Shown: one piece after another, positions 40,681 to 52,709 of the stretch
Layout of the letters: each line of letters opens with the position of its first letter
Position numbering within the stretch: the stretch's first letter is position 1
Assembly (NCBI GenBank): GCA_035578905.1
Contig: JAQJVL010000794.1
Location: 209,001-273,000, forward strand
Length of the DNA: 64,000 bases
Direction of reading: 5' to 3'
From: Stictocephala bisonia
Lineage: Eukaryota > Arthropoda > Insecta > Hemiptera > Membracidae
Notes under the pieces: model-generated
Databases searched by the model: none
Seen by the model: the letters and a program-made list of their open reading frames with translations, nothing else
Told to the model about the DNA's origin: nothing
Translations under genes and position numbers: made by a program

Positions 40681-42089
40681 TTTTAAATTAATACGTGAAT
40701 AATTACACAATTATATTGATACAATGATATTATTACATAGATTTTCAATATCAAAATAGGGGCAATATAGAGAGATTGCTGCTTGTGATAACTGCTTTAC
40801 CAGCCGGCTGCAGTTCTCGGAAGGTTCTTATCAACTATCGGTGTCCTCAATAGGTAGCGTGGGAGTTTAGTTTCTGAACGTATCAATCGCCTAATATTCA
40901 TAGGTCGGTACTTGCACGTAAATGTTGCGCAGTCGGCTATCAACTGACTAAGTTAGATTAAATTGGTTTGTGGTTAGTTAAAAAACTGCCGATAAAAATG
41001 TACAGTTAACAGTAAAAAAAATGCCGGGAACATTAACTATCACACCACGACGCACAATCGACAGTCCGATACATGCATGTGATTACCAATGATGTTTGTA
41101 TATTAATGCTGTTGATTGTTATAAATGTTATTAATATATCTATATTATAGTCTATTTTAGTTACTGACTTAAGCTAAAAAATATGACGTTGCAGTTTCTG
41201 CAACAATTATGACTTTGTCAATGATATTTTGTTCTTATAACAATAAAAATGATTATGATTATGATAAACCATTAATACAGGACGTTTTTCTAGGACAAAC
41301 AAAACACACGTCCACTATCAGTAGCCATTACCAAACTCCAGTATTAACTTTTTACATTCTACATTACATAACATAAATTTTACATTTGCTTAACCACCCC
41401 TAGAGTTCTGGGAAGGGTAAGTGCGCAATAGCGGAGAGTCCAAGAGGCGGTCTTTCAACCAAGTGCGCAAAATCCGAGGCGCCCTTCCGAGAAGCCTCCT
41501 AATCCTGTAGGTAACACTCTACAACGTCTAGACTATAACAACCTTTTAGGTGTTCAATTTTTTATTTAAAACAAAACAATTGTGTATTGCATTGACCTAA
41601 TCTTTTTATCTTTAAGGCGTTGCTCTAGAAGTTTCATTTTTCGCATAAGAATTGCTTGTGTAAGTTTCCATACAGAAGGCTGAAACTAACCAAATACGTT
41701 ATTAATTTGATAAACGACTATCTTAATAGTAGGCTATATGTATCAATGGGTATATGTGGTGGGAAAATATTAACTTTCTTCTCCCGATTAAAACTAATAT
41801 ATTTCGTGAAACAAGAAATTGGTGATTGTTAAAACTCTACAATAATATAGGAAAATTAAGCTTCAAAACTTAAACTGCCTTAGTTTGTACGATAGCTTCT
41901 ACTTGAACTGAGAATGCAGGACATACATTGAACTAATATTCTGTTTCAATTCAGTGGATAAATCAATAAACCAGTCCAAAAAGCAGTTGTTTAAGGCTTG
42001 CGAAATACAGTCATGTCGCACCAATGACTGGATGGTGGTGGGGGTAGCCGGTCGGCGTCGGACCACGTTTCACCTCGTTCTCGGCGTTC
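40681..42089. other. Intergenic with one LINE 3' UTR scrap (41077-41270)
   Basis: 41077-41270 (plus strand) resembles the inverted 3' UTR of the element at 46740-48757. Shared words include TGCTGTTGATTGTTATAAAT and GACTTTGTCAATGA, and it ends in an ATTATG-type tail. Around 41400-41500 is a GC-richer patch with TAAGTGCGCAATAG. The rest of the interval is AT-rich without recognisable content. Confidence 0.6.
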
Positions 42090-44095
42090 AGCGGCATTAC
42101 TATCGGATTTGTTATTATAGACTCCTGACTTTGCAGCACTACTGTATTTACAAAACAAATGCTTAAAATATCCAAACACATATTAATGTTCAGTGTTTAA
42201 TCTACTTTATAACAGTACCAAAGGTTTTTAATTTTTATTTTTCGTGTTAAATCTTATACGATTTACAACTAAAAAACACGGGGTTTCACTCAACTTTTTG
42301 AAACTAGTTACTTTGAATTGCCATTTAAAAAAACATATTTGAGATTATTGTTTTTCTTGTTCACCAATTGTAACTAGTGCTATTAGGTGTAACATACTGA
42401 AATTTCACGTTGAAATAATTAACTGTTACTACGTTATTAATGTTTTCTAGGCTCCTGTATTTCCTTAATATGTTCGATTACAGAAATACTTTTTTCACTG
42501 AAATAAAGAGAACTACTGACTAAACTCAATACACTATAAGAATTGCCATAATAAACCTTAAAAATATTTTAATTTACAGTTTTAAGTTAAATATTTTACG
42601 GCTCGCTGGCTGCCTTCAGGCTATACAGTCTGTTTGTAGTGGATCCATTTTTGTCGAGCGTCAAATCTGTTTTATATTGTTTAGGCACTAAAGTGCATAA
42701 TAACTTCTTATTTTATCGACTACAGATGTCCATTTTTTATTTTTTCGTTCATTAATAACTGAATCTGTATTACCAGATAACCTTTACCCTTGTAATTTCA
42801 GTATTGAACTAAGCAGTCCTTGTATGAGTGTATCGTTCTAAATTACAGTAATTTTTGTTGTTAATCATTTTCTGTCAAATGTGCATTTCAATTTAAAGTG
42901 TTGTGGTTGGTTAGGTAAAAAAAATTGGTTAGGTTAGGAAAAATTGCTCTACAAAATAATAAATTATTCTGGGAAATATATTAAATATTTTTGGTTATCC
43001 GTCACTTGATTGCAAACTGAATGAGATGGAATTGATGTGGGCATGTATTAAAAATGAGGTCACAAAATCTAATAGGTAATTTCAAGTTAGTGAAGTTTTT
43101 CAAAGGTATCAGATTTAATGAACAACACTTTTGAAACTCTTTGGTAAACTTGCGTGAATCATGAAGAAGTCTACTACCGCAAAAATAAAAATATAATGGA
43201 CATAGCAATCGGGATTTTAATAATTAATTTAAACTACTCTGAATCAGATTCATTGTGACGGAGATAGCACCGACAGTGTCATATATGATAGTTATGATCA
43301 AGAACTGTAATTTAATAACCAAACCGTAGATTGATAATATGCCCTTTGCTGCTAGCAACGTCAAAATAATGTAAGCCATCATACAATTTAAGTCATATAT
43401 GAATTTTGTCCATTCATATATGACTTAAATTACTATCAAAATATATATAATAGGTTACGTATTTGATTTTAACTTGTAAGCTCCGAAGCAGAACCATTTA
43501 ATTATTTGCCAACATAGCAACAATGAAGTGCAGTGCTCCATCGTTAGAAACAGACTGTCCATCGCCTGATAACACGCATCCCGTACCACATCCAAAACAT
43601 TTTAAATTATATCCGTCATTAAAATTTTTTAAAGTTCTATTAGCATTGATAATGTGATCGCCAATTTGCTAGAGTGAAATAGAATCCATAGAAACAAACC
43701 TTTTTTTGACAAATCTTTTCAGTGCAAAAATAACAACACCTACAAAAAAAATGTATATTGTAGTAACGATTCAATATTTCATCATGATATTTCAAAATAT
43801 TACACCTAATAGTACTTGTTAAAGTTGGTGAATAAGAAAAAATTTTATCTGAAATACCTTTTTTAATGATAGTTCAAAGTCACTAATTTTAAAAAGATAC
43901 CTGAAAAACGTTTTTTTTAGTTGTAACTCACATACATATTAACATGTAAAGTAACATTTAAAAACCTTTGGTACTGTTATAAAGTAAATTAAACACTGAA
44001 CATGAATATGTGATTAGATAGTTTTTAGCATTTGTTTTGTAAATACAGTAGCGCCATAAATTCAGAGGTCTATAATAAAGAATCCGATAGTAGTT
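42090..44095. repeat. Diverged fold-back element (~2 kb, arms ~350-400 bp)
   Basis: 42090-42490 and 43700-44095 are inverted copies. Shared words in matching order are ACTGTATTTACAAAACAAAT, CAGTACCAAAGGTTTTTAA and CTATTAGGTGTAA. Identity by eye is about 75-80%. The middle (42500-43700) has no convincing reading frame, apart from a short exact 20-bp inverted pair at 43385-43404/43412-43431. It is probably a non-autonomous DNA transposon or fold-back element. Confidence 0.8.
43385..43431. repeat. 20-bp perfect hairpin with 7-nt loop
   Basis: AATTTAAGTCATATATGAAT and its exact complement are separated by TTTGTCC. It lies near the centre of the fold-back element's interior. Confidence 0.9.
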
Positions 44096-44429
44096 TATAC
44101 ATCGATGGTCCTGACTATATAACCTGGAGGTCATATTGTCACTTCAGTCTCAGAGTACCACTGAGGATGCCACACCACAGAGTAAGTAAGTATGTAAGAC
44201 CTGTCCCCAAACTTGTATACCATAGTAATAATCTTTAGTAAGACAATTTTTGGACATTTCAAGGAGTCCTGAAAAAACAATGAAATAATTGTTCAAAGGT
44301 TAACAAACAAAGAAGTCCTAAATCCAGTACAATGAATGCTCTTAAAACCATTAATATTTGTATGGGGCCATTTATTGTGGTTAGGTGTACATAGTGGCTA
44401 TGGAAGAAACATTTGTTCCTTTTTCATAG

Positions 44430-46736
44430 TTCATAGCAGTTGAAGACGACTTGTTTCTTATATTTAATCAAAACATAAGAAGTCTAAGGGAGAATTTTCA
44501 CTTATTTTTAGCGGAATTAAGTACATTAAAGCGCAAGCCGGATGTTGTTGTTTTAACAGAAATTTGGATAATGAGTAGCGAAATTCATCACTTTAAAATT
44601 GAAGGGTACAGTTCATTTTTTAATTGTAACGACAATTATAGGGCGGGAGGCGTGGCAGTGTTCGTGAGGGACTGCTACCGGTGTAGCGGCGTGGCCGGAC
44701 ATACAGACATACAATCAGCTGACTGTCTCCAACTCACCTGTCACACTGATAACGTTGCCTTTGTCCTCCTAGCAGTGTACAGGCTGCAAGGTGTCCCGAT
44801 AGCGCGATATCTTACTGATATGGAACATCTGATAACAAACTGCAAAGGGGAAAATCTAATTTACACTGGAGACATAAATTGCGATATATTAACTGATAAC
44901 AGTGTTGTTGATGAATACTTAAGCATTCTGGCTGGCCACGGGATGAACTGTCTAATCAAACAACCGACGAGAGGAACTAGCTGCCTTGACCATTGCTTCT
45001 TAAGATTTGGAAAAAATAATATGGCAATGAAATATGAAACTGAAGTATTACATATTGGAATTACTGATCATTCAATGGTGGTAGTAAAGATATATAATAT
45101 AAAAAAATCGGAGATAAGTTTTAATGATGAGCGAGAGAAAATAAACATTGATAAGTTAAACAACATCCTTACAGCCATGGATTGGACTCAGGTATATAGC
45201 ATTAGCTCTGTGTCTGATGCCTTTGATGTATTCTTGAAGAAACTAAATGCTGCCATGGAGACAACTATAGAAAATAAAGTTCAAATTAACACAAAAACGA
45301 TTAAACTGACTCCTTGGATCAATGATCGTTTATGCAGGGGTATAAACAAACGGAAAAAGATATATAATCTAATGAGAGCGAGACCGCATAATGACAAATT
45401 AAAGGACTATTATAGATGTTTTCGAAATAAACTGAATATTGAATTGAGAAGGACAAAAGAAAACTATTACATGAGTAAGTTTGCAAACTGCTCGGGGGAT
45501 ACACGTGCTCAATGGAGGATTGTAAATGACATAATAGGAGAACGGAAAGTTGTAGAGGAAATTTGTGAAGTCGAGAGAGAAAACAACATCATAACTGACA
45601 AAAACATTGTTGCACAAGAGTTTAACAATTTTTTCTTGGGTGTCGCAGGCAAAATGAGGGAAACAATAACCGTAAATAAACACGACCAATCATGGCGTCA
45701 AACATTTCCAATTACGCAATCTGTAACATCAATATTTATGACCCCAACAAGTGAGCAGGAAGTAGAAGATCTTATAAAGGGACTTAGAAATGGCAAATCT
45801 CCAGGGGCTGATAATATAAATTCAGGCTTAGTGAAAAAGATTGCTATTGACATTACTCCGATACTGGTACATCTATTTAATAAAAGCATCGAGGAAGGTG
45901 AATTTCCAAAATGTCTTAAGACAGCTGTTGTTATCCCTATCTTCAAATCAGGAAATAAAAATCATACAAACTGCTATAGACCAATATCCTTATTGTCTGT
46001 GTTCTCTAAATTACTAGAGAAAATAGTAAAACATAGAATCTTAAATTATTTGCATAAAACTGGCTTTTTTAGTAATAAACAATTTGGCTTTAGAGTAAGT
46101 CTGAGCACGGAAGATGCATTGCTTAATTTTATGGAACACATATATAAAAGTTTGAATAAGGGTAAACAATGTGCTGATCTGTTTATTGACATAAAGAAAG
46201 CATTTGATACTGTAGATCTTGAAATATTATTCACCAAGTTATGGCAGTGCGGCATCAGAGGATTGCCTTTAAAATTGTTTAAAAGCTACCTACAGGACAG
46301 AAAACAATACGTTAGAGTAGGAGCAGTTTGTAGTGAATTGGGTAGTGTCAAGTATGGAGTGCCACAGGGATCAGTACTTAGCCCAATACTATTTTTAATC
46401 TACGTCAATGACCTGTGTAACGGAAATTTAAAAGGGAACATAACAGCATTTGCAGACGACACGGCCTTGACATATGAATATGATGATTTAGAAACTATGT
46501 ATGAACACATGCAGCAAGACATTAGATTTTTGCGTTGTTGGTTTGAAAACAATTTTATGGTTTTAAGTGAAAAAAACAAAGTATATGATATTCAGCCTGA
46601 GAATGGAAAAGCGATTTAAGAACCCCCTGAGGTATCATGAAATTGATTGCATGAACATCACAAATTGCAACTGTCTAGAAATAGGTGTAGTTGAACAAAT
46701 AAAATATTTGGGACTAGTAATTGATTCTAATCTATA
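44430..46736 (+). pseudogene. LINE ORF2, endonuclease and RT, first part
   Basis: No ATG opens the frame: it begins after a TAG at 44427 and the usual first call (44451) is a TTG codon. The endonuclease shows FNQNIRSL, LTEIWI, VYRLQG, GDINCDI and ITDHSMV. The RT shows YRPISLLSVFSKLLE, FGFRVSLSTEDALL, IDIKKAFDTVD, GVPQGSVLSPILF and the catalytic FADDTALT. Around 46580 a one-base shift moves the protein into another frame, which continues to 46736 (QIKYLGLVIDSNL), where the nested element begins. Confidence 0.85.
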
Positions 46737-46739
46737 ATA

Positions 46740-48757
46740 ATAATAATAATATAATAATAATAATCTTTATTGTCATAAGAACATAAATGTCATTGACAAA
46801 GTCATAATTTATGCAGAAACTGCCACGTCATACATTCTTTTTGCTTATGTCAATAACTAAAATAGAATATACTACAGGTACATTAATAAAATTTATAACA
46901 ATCAACAGCATCAATAAAGAAACAGCACTGGTAATCACATGCATTTCAATAAAATTATACTACATATTATAATATAATTTTTTCCACATCAAAAAACTCC
47001 TGAAGTGTGTAAAATGGATTCAAAATTAGCCAGTCATAAAACTTATCGCTAAAGTCTCTAATTTAATGCTTCTTAATTAATATATTTAACTTATTGTACA
47101 CTTTAATTGATAATACATTATAGTTTTGAGACGTTTTTGTTAGTCTGTGCTTGCATACGATTGCTAAATCCCTCCCTCTTGTGTTATATTTGTGTAAATT
47201 ATTATGAAATTCTAGGTTCTAAAGATTCCTTAAAATATAGTTAATTAATTCATATATGTACAAATTAACTACAGTGGGGATTTTTAAATTAATGAAGTAT
47301 GGCTTACAGTGTTCATTTGAATTTATATTTGAAATAATTCTAATAGTTTTCTTTTGTAAGACTAAAACCTCTTGGATTCTATTACAGTTTCCCCACAGTA
47401 ATATTCCATATTTTATTATAGAATGAAAATATGCGAAATAGCTGCATCTGACATAATGAAGAGGCACAAAATGCATAAGTCGACTTAAGAGATAAACTAT
47501 TCTTGAAAGCCTGTTTGTTAAATAGTCAATATGCGGACCCCAGTTCAGCTTGCTGTCTAGGAAAATACCCAGAAATTTCACTGAATCAGCAAGCTCATAA
47601 TTAAATGTAACGTTAGATTTTGGACGCAATGAGAATATAATTTGCTGGGTTTTGTCTTCATTTAACTGTAGACCATTAGCTAAAAACCAATTTGAAGCTT
47701 CTGCTAAGGTTCTTTGGGAGAGTTCTTTAAGTTTGACAATGTCAGAATGAGAGTTGAGAAATGTTGTGTCATCCGCATAAAGCAAAGATTTTGTAGTCTT
47801 GATTGATTTGGAAAGATCATTTATATAAATAAGAAACAAGAGGGGACCCAGTACTGAGCCCTGGGGAACACCCCACACAACATATACTTCTTTCGACCAT
47901 TGATCTTTGGAAAAAACTTTTTGTTTACGATTGTCCAAATAAGATTTAAAAAAGTTCAAAGGGAATCCTTTAACACCATAATGTTGAAGTTTTTTAATCA
48001 GGTCCAAATGACTGACGCAATCGAATGCTTTACTTAGGTCACACATAGAGGCTTGAGTGAAACTTCCATCTTCAAAAGATTTTATTACCAAATTTACTAG
48101 TTTTTCCACCGCATTCTCTGTAGATCTTCCATGACGGAAGCCAAACTGAGTGCTACTAAAAAGGCAATTGTCCTCTAGATAATTATTTAATTGGTCATAT
48201 GCAACCATTTCAATTATTTTCGATAAAATTGGCACCACAGATATCGGTCGGTAACTTTTTGGGTCATCTTTTGACCCTTTCTTAAAAATCGGGCAAACTT
48301 TCGAAACCTTTAATTCATCTGGGAATACCCCCTCCTGGAGACATTTGTTAATGCACCAAGTGAGAGGCGTTATTATGCAATGAATTATTTTTTTAAGCAT
48401 ATTGTTTGAGAAATAGTAAACATCACAACTATTTGAGTTTTTTAACCTCTTACTAGCATCTAACACATCTTTTTGGGACACGTACTTCCACTCCTCAAAA
48501 CGTATGTGTTGTGAAATATTATCTCTCAAAAAATCCTCAGATTTTGCCAGTGAGGGATTTTGCAACTTAATATTATCCTTAATGCATTTAACACACTCTA
48601 TAAAATAACTATTTAAGATATCAGGTGACAATTCAGAGCTACGTGAATCAACTATACCTTGGCTATTTTTAATTATCTTCCAGGCAGCCCGACAACTGTT
48701 GGCACTGCCTTATATTAAATTTACATTATATTTCATCTTAGCTTTGGTTACTGCATG
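46740..48757 (-). mobile_element. Nested 5'-truncated LINE with 9-bp target duplication
   Basis: TCTATAATA occurs at 46731-46739 and again at 48758-48766, bracketing the insert. The left side starts with a TAA-type tail, then ACATTTATG...CAATAAAG read on the minus strand, that is the 3' end. The right side is a 5' truncation inside ORF2. This is a textbook target-primed insertion into the RT gene of the surrounding element, and it is younger than its host. Confidence 0.85.
47219..48631 (-). CDS. Reverse transcriptase of the nested LINE (470 aa)
   Basis: The frame is long and uninterrupted: YRPISVVPILSKIIEMVAYD, FGFRHGRSTENAVEKL, CDLSKAFDCVSH, GVPQGSVLGPLLF, catalytic YADDTTF, LGIFLDSKLNWG and a C-terminal HCKPYFINLKIPTV. 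The endonuclease is missing because of 5' truncation, and a frameshift or stop separates 48640-48757 (SCRAAWKII). It could not transpose alone, but the RT core looks recent. Confidence 0.85.
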   Translation of the reverse strand: MSPDILNSYFIECVKCIKDNIKLQNPSLAKSEDFLRDNISQHIRFEEWKYVSQKDVLDASKRLKNSNSCDVYYFSNNMLKKIIHCIITPLTWCINKCLQEGVFPDELKVSKVCPIFKKGSKDDPKSYRPISVVPILSKIIEMVAYDQLNNYLEDNCLFSSTQFGFRHGRSTENAVEKLVNLVIKSFEDGSFTQASMCDLSKAFDCVSHLDLIKKLQHYGVKGFPLNFFKSYLDNRKQKVFSKDQWSKEVYVVWGVPQGSVLGPLLFLIYINDLSKSIKTTKSLLYADDTTFLNSHSDIVKLKELSQRTLAEASNWFLANGLQLNEDKTQQIIFSLRPKSNVTFNYELADSVKFLGIFLDSKLNWGPHIDYLTNRLSRIVYLLSRLMHFVPLHYVRCSYFAYFHSIIKYGILLWGNCNRIQEVLVLQKKTIRIISNINSNEHCKPYFINLKIPTVVNLYIYELINYILRNL

Positions 48758-48765
48758 TCTATAAT

Positions 48766-49273
48766 ATCATGGAAGGGGCACATAAAGAAACTAAAAAATG
48801 AATTGTTGCGAAGTGTTAGATGTTTCTATTTATTAAGAGACTATTACCCTAATAAAGTATTACTCAGTGTTTATAATGCTTTGATTGGATCTAAACTGAG
48901 CTATGGTCTGACATGTTGGGGAGGGACATATGTTTCAGCGTTATATCCTATCTCAATCCTTCAGAAATCCTTTTTACGCATTGTAACCTTTTCCTGCAGG
49001 ACAAGTCATTCTTGGCCAGTTTTCGTAAATCTTAAAGTACTTCCAATTAGACATTTGTACATTTATAAAGTTTTAAAAATCTTTTTTATAAGAAGTTCAA
49101 CTTGTTTTTTTGGCGTATCACCGATATATGATCTGAGAAGAAAAAACCTAGAAATTCCAAAATCCAATTTGACATGCTTCCAGCAGTTTTATACTTGTAT
49201 TGCTCCTAGATTATACAATCTAGTTGCGAAGCAATTAGGGGAAATTCATCTACTCAATATAAACAAATTTTGA
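48766..49273 (+). pseudogene. LINE ORF2 C-terminal part after the nested insertion
   Basis: SWKGHIKKLKNELLRSVRCF picks up exactly where IKYLGLVIDSNL stopped at 46736. LSYGLTCWGG and FLRIVTF are typical of the region beyond the RT thumb, and the protein ends APRLYNLVAKQLGEI. The Met at 48755 belongs to the duplicated target site, not to a gene start. Confidence 0.8.
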
Positions 49274-49735
49274 AATACGCTAAAAGATTTTTTGTTTTCT
49301 TTAACTGATGTTGAACACTTTATTAAAATACAAAATTAACTTAAGAAATATATTTTAATCGTATTTGGAAGAGTTCTGACTGCTTAACAATGGAATTTAA
49401 TCAAGTATTTAGTCTTTCATTTCATTTATATAGTAAGTTAATTGTGATTGTGGAACATCATTGTTTACATTTTACAGTCAAGGGTATTTATGATTAATTA
49501 TACAATTATGTTTTATATAAGTAGCTGGCACTGTCGCTCCTAGTTTTATTTTAATTATTCAAAGTGAAGGAAATCCCACTATAGGCTAGGCCTTTGGGAT
49601 CCCTACTTTATTTCACAGATGTTTGTTATTTTTATTTTTAAGTTTATCATACCAAATTGTGTTTGCTTTGTATACCTTATTGTATTATACAAGATGTGTG
49701 TGAAATAAATTTCTTTTGAATTGAATTTGTAGGGA

Positions 49736-52709
49736 TTATTATTTATCAATAATTATGTAGGTATTGTATAATTGTAGGAATTATCAATACTCAAGGAATC
49801 ATTGGTAGAAGAAGTTTTATTTAGATATGGAACAATTCAATACATTCTCATATGAAGCTGCATACAATGATCGAGTCAATGATGTGCATAGATCGTTTTA
49901 ATTGTTCACCTAACAGAGTCGGAGACCAATTTACAAGAAATAGCTCTACTAGAGCTTTTATTCGTGGTATCGTCCGTAAATTTAGATTTTAATTTGTCGA
50001 TCACCTTACGATAAATATCTCTTTTTACAAACACCCTATGAAGACTAAAGAGAAATTCTCAAGATCATTTTAGCAGAACTAACCTTCAAACAACGAGGCT
50101 TATTTTACGACGTACTATGTTTATCATATGGAAATAACTGTAAATAATCTTAAGAAAATTTTGAAGAAAGTAGAACAATTTTTCTCAGATGACACAGAAG
50201 AAAGTAAAGTATCCCATTTTACAACATTGAACATTGTTATAAAGTTGTTGAAGTTACGAGGACTAAAAGCTCTCTTTTAAATAGAAGGAGATGGAGATTA
50301 GAGTGATTCATTTTTTGGGAGAGAATTAGAATTTGAGGCCTGAAGTCAGACAAGAATGTTAGAATAAATAATAATGTTAAAATAAATCATATATTGTCAT
50401 AACATAACATTACAGGTACTGAAGATTGGATCCTAAAATCGTAATTGTGATTGGTTAGTTTTGTTATTTATTTAGTTTTATTTCTATTACTTAAGTCTTT
50501 TTAAACTGTTGACTAACTCTTAGTATATACATTTAAATAGCTGGTTTTGTAATATTTAAAAACTATAACAAAGTAAACGTGGAAGAGTTTAGAAAACTAA
50601 ACGAGGACTTATTTAGTTATTTCACTTGATTATAAGTACACAAGATATATATTTTTGCTGAAAATCTGACAAAATTAAATATAAATATATTTCTGAAGAA
50701 TATCTAGAAGATACGGTATTCTTAGTCAAAATATGGTCCAGCAGGGTAAAAAATAATCTAACATTGAGAAACTGCCTTTATTATATTATATTATATCTAT
50801 AGGAGTGTATAACGCCACAGGGATAAGCCAAAGTTTCAAAACAAGCGTTTATACTGTATAAGTGTAGTAGAGGTGTACATCGACATCTGTGGAACAAGGC
50901 CCTCCGGGATACCGGGCTCAGGGGCCTCCCCGAGGACTCGGTTCCCTACTCCTACACCTACATTCATTCACACACCTGACTTATTGTAACTTATAACAGT
51001 ATTGTCATTTGTTTGTCTTGTGACACAGTAACAATTATTGGAATGGGACTACGATACCCTGTAATGTCGGAGCACTAGATCTAGAAGCAACTTATGTTTA
51101 ACAAGCCAGTCAAAAAGTCGTGCACGACCAATTGATATTTGGGAAATCCACTCCTGCCACTTATAACATGTAATAAAAGGCTCATTTTCTACGTTAAAAC
51201 TGGATAAAATGTTCAACATTATAAACAGGTAAATTAAATTTGTTATTTTAATTTGAACTATTACCAAGTTTTACACTTCATTTTATCGCTTACTAGCGGT
51301 GAACAAATACGCTTAATATTGTACAGTTATTAAAAAAAAATATATCATTACATAGGCCTACAGCAATAAAATATGCGCAAATAAACTTTAAAAATACTTT
51401 GCTGTATTGGTTGGTTTGTACACTGCTTTTTATAATGGGGTGTCTAGGTTTACAAAGAGAAACAGAGGTTAAGAAAAATACTGTCAATACAAGAGTTCTA
51501 CTGCTGAAAAGGCTATCTCATGAATGTTGACGGGCTGAGTGCTGTTTCTAGCACCAAAACACTTCTTATAGAGACAAAATACTTATGGTAGTAAATATAA
51601 AAAGGTAATTGTTTTCATCGGATAGTCATAGTTCCGGCAAAATATATGAACTTTCATTTCTATTTGATAATCTTTAGTTATATTGTCAAGTTTTTTAATA
51701 TACGACATGTTTCCAGGTTTACATATTTTGTGATTGTGATTTGTTGTCTATATTTTGAAACTAAATTAGTTTTTACAATAATGTAGTTAAGTAATAAAAA
51801 ACTAAATTACATCTCGAAAAAGAATAATCTTATGAAATTTTCAATGGTTTATAGAACCAATTATTTTAAAACCTATAATACTATCTAGCCACTATACTAG
51901 TCCTTTTACTTTAAGCTATGTTTAAGGACAATAATAATAGAATATTATTGTATTTAAGGCGTTATAATTAGTTAAAACGTTATGATTTTAACTAATTATC
52001 CATCAAAATAAATTACTTGCAAAATCACATTTCACTTATATTAAATCAATTTATAATTTTGATTGTTACATATCCACGGCTAGTCGCTTCAGTATTCCAA
52101 TTAAATCAATAATTAACTATTTCTATAAACAATCAAGCACAGTATAAAATTTGATACAATATGTTTATAAAGACAACAAACAATAACAAGCATTCACATG
52201 TATACAACAGCCTACAACATGACAATACCGGAAACATCGACTATTGTCAGGGACAAATACTAGTCCCAGTGATACAAAAATATAGACTACACTCATGTAC
52301 TTATGACTAGATTGGTTTAAAGCTAGGGCACCACATCCACACCGGGGACATGTATAAAGCGTAGTCGAGGGAGTAGGAATTCTCGAATTGCACCAACAAT
52401 TTTGTAACCAAATCGATTGATATTTATTTAGACGTACGTAAATACTAATATGTTTCAATACTTCACAAAACTGTTCTCTATTTTTCATTAACAATTTTAT
52501 ACCTATACAAATCTTTAGATATTATTATAAAGTAACTAACTGTTACTGTATAATTTAATTTTTTTTTTATTTTAACTTCACTCGCCAGTTCACGTGGGCT
52601 ACAAGTCTGTGCGTGGACTAGCATTTGGTACTGTTCAAGAATTCCTTATACAGAGTCATAAAATGAACTAAAATTCACGTAGGATAGATTAAAACAAAAT
52701 ATATAACAT
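49736..52709. other. Non-coding, probably 3' flank of the receptor gene
   Basis: AT-rich with no recognisable gene. A short GC-rich patch at 50870-50960 (GGCCCTCCGGGATACCGGGC) stands out and may be a repeat scrap. Part of this stretch may be 3' UTR of the receptor on the minus strand, but no single polyadenylation site can be picked with confidence. Confidence 0.5.

Larger units (their letters stand above)
44430..49735 (+). mobile_element. Non-LTR retrotransposon, interrupted by a nested LINE
   Basis: ORF2 runs on the plus strand from 44430 to 46736 and resumes at 48766 after a nested insertion, ending at 49273. The tail ends near 49735 with AATAAA followed by TTGAATTGAA repeats. No ORF1 is visible upstream, so it is probably 5' truncated. 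Confidence 0.85.

Noticed and set aside
44451..44453. Start of the LINE ORF2 at 44451
   Set aside because: The codon is TTG; the frame is open from 44430 and no ATG is available.
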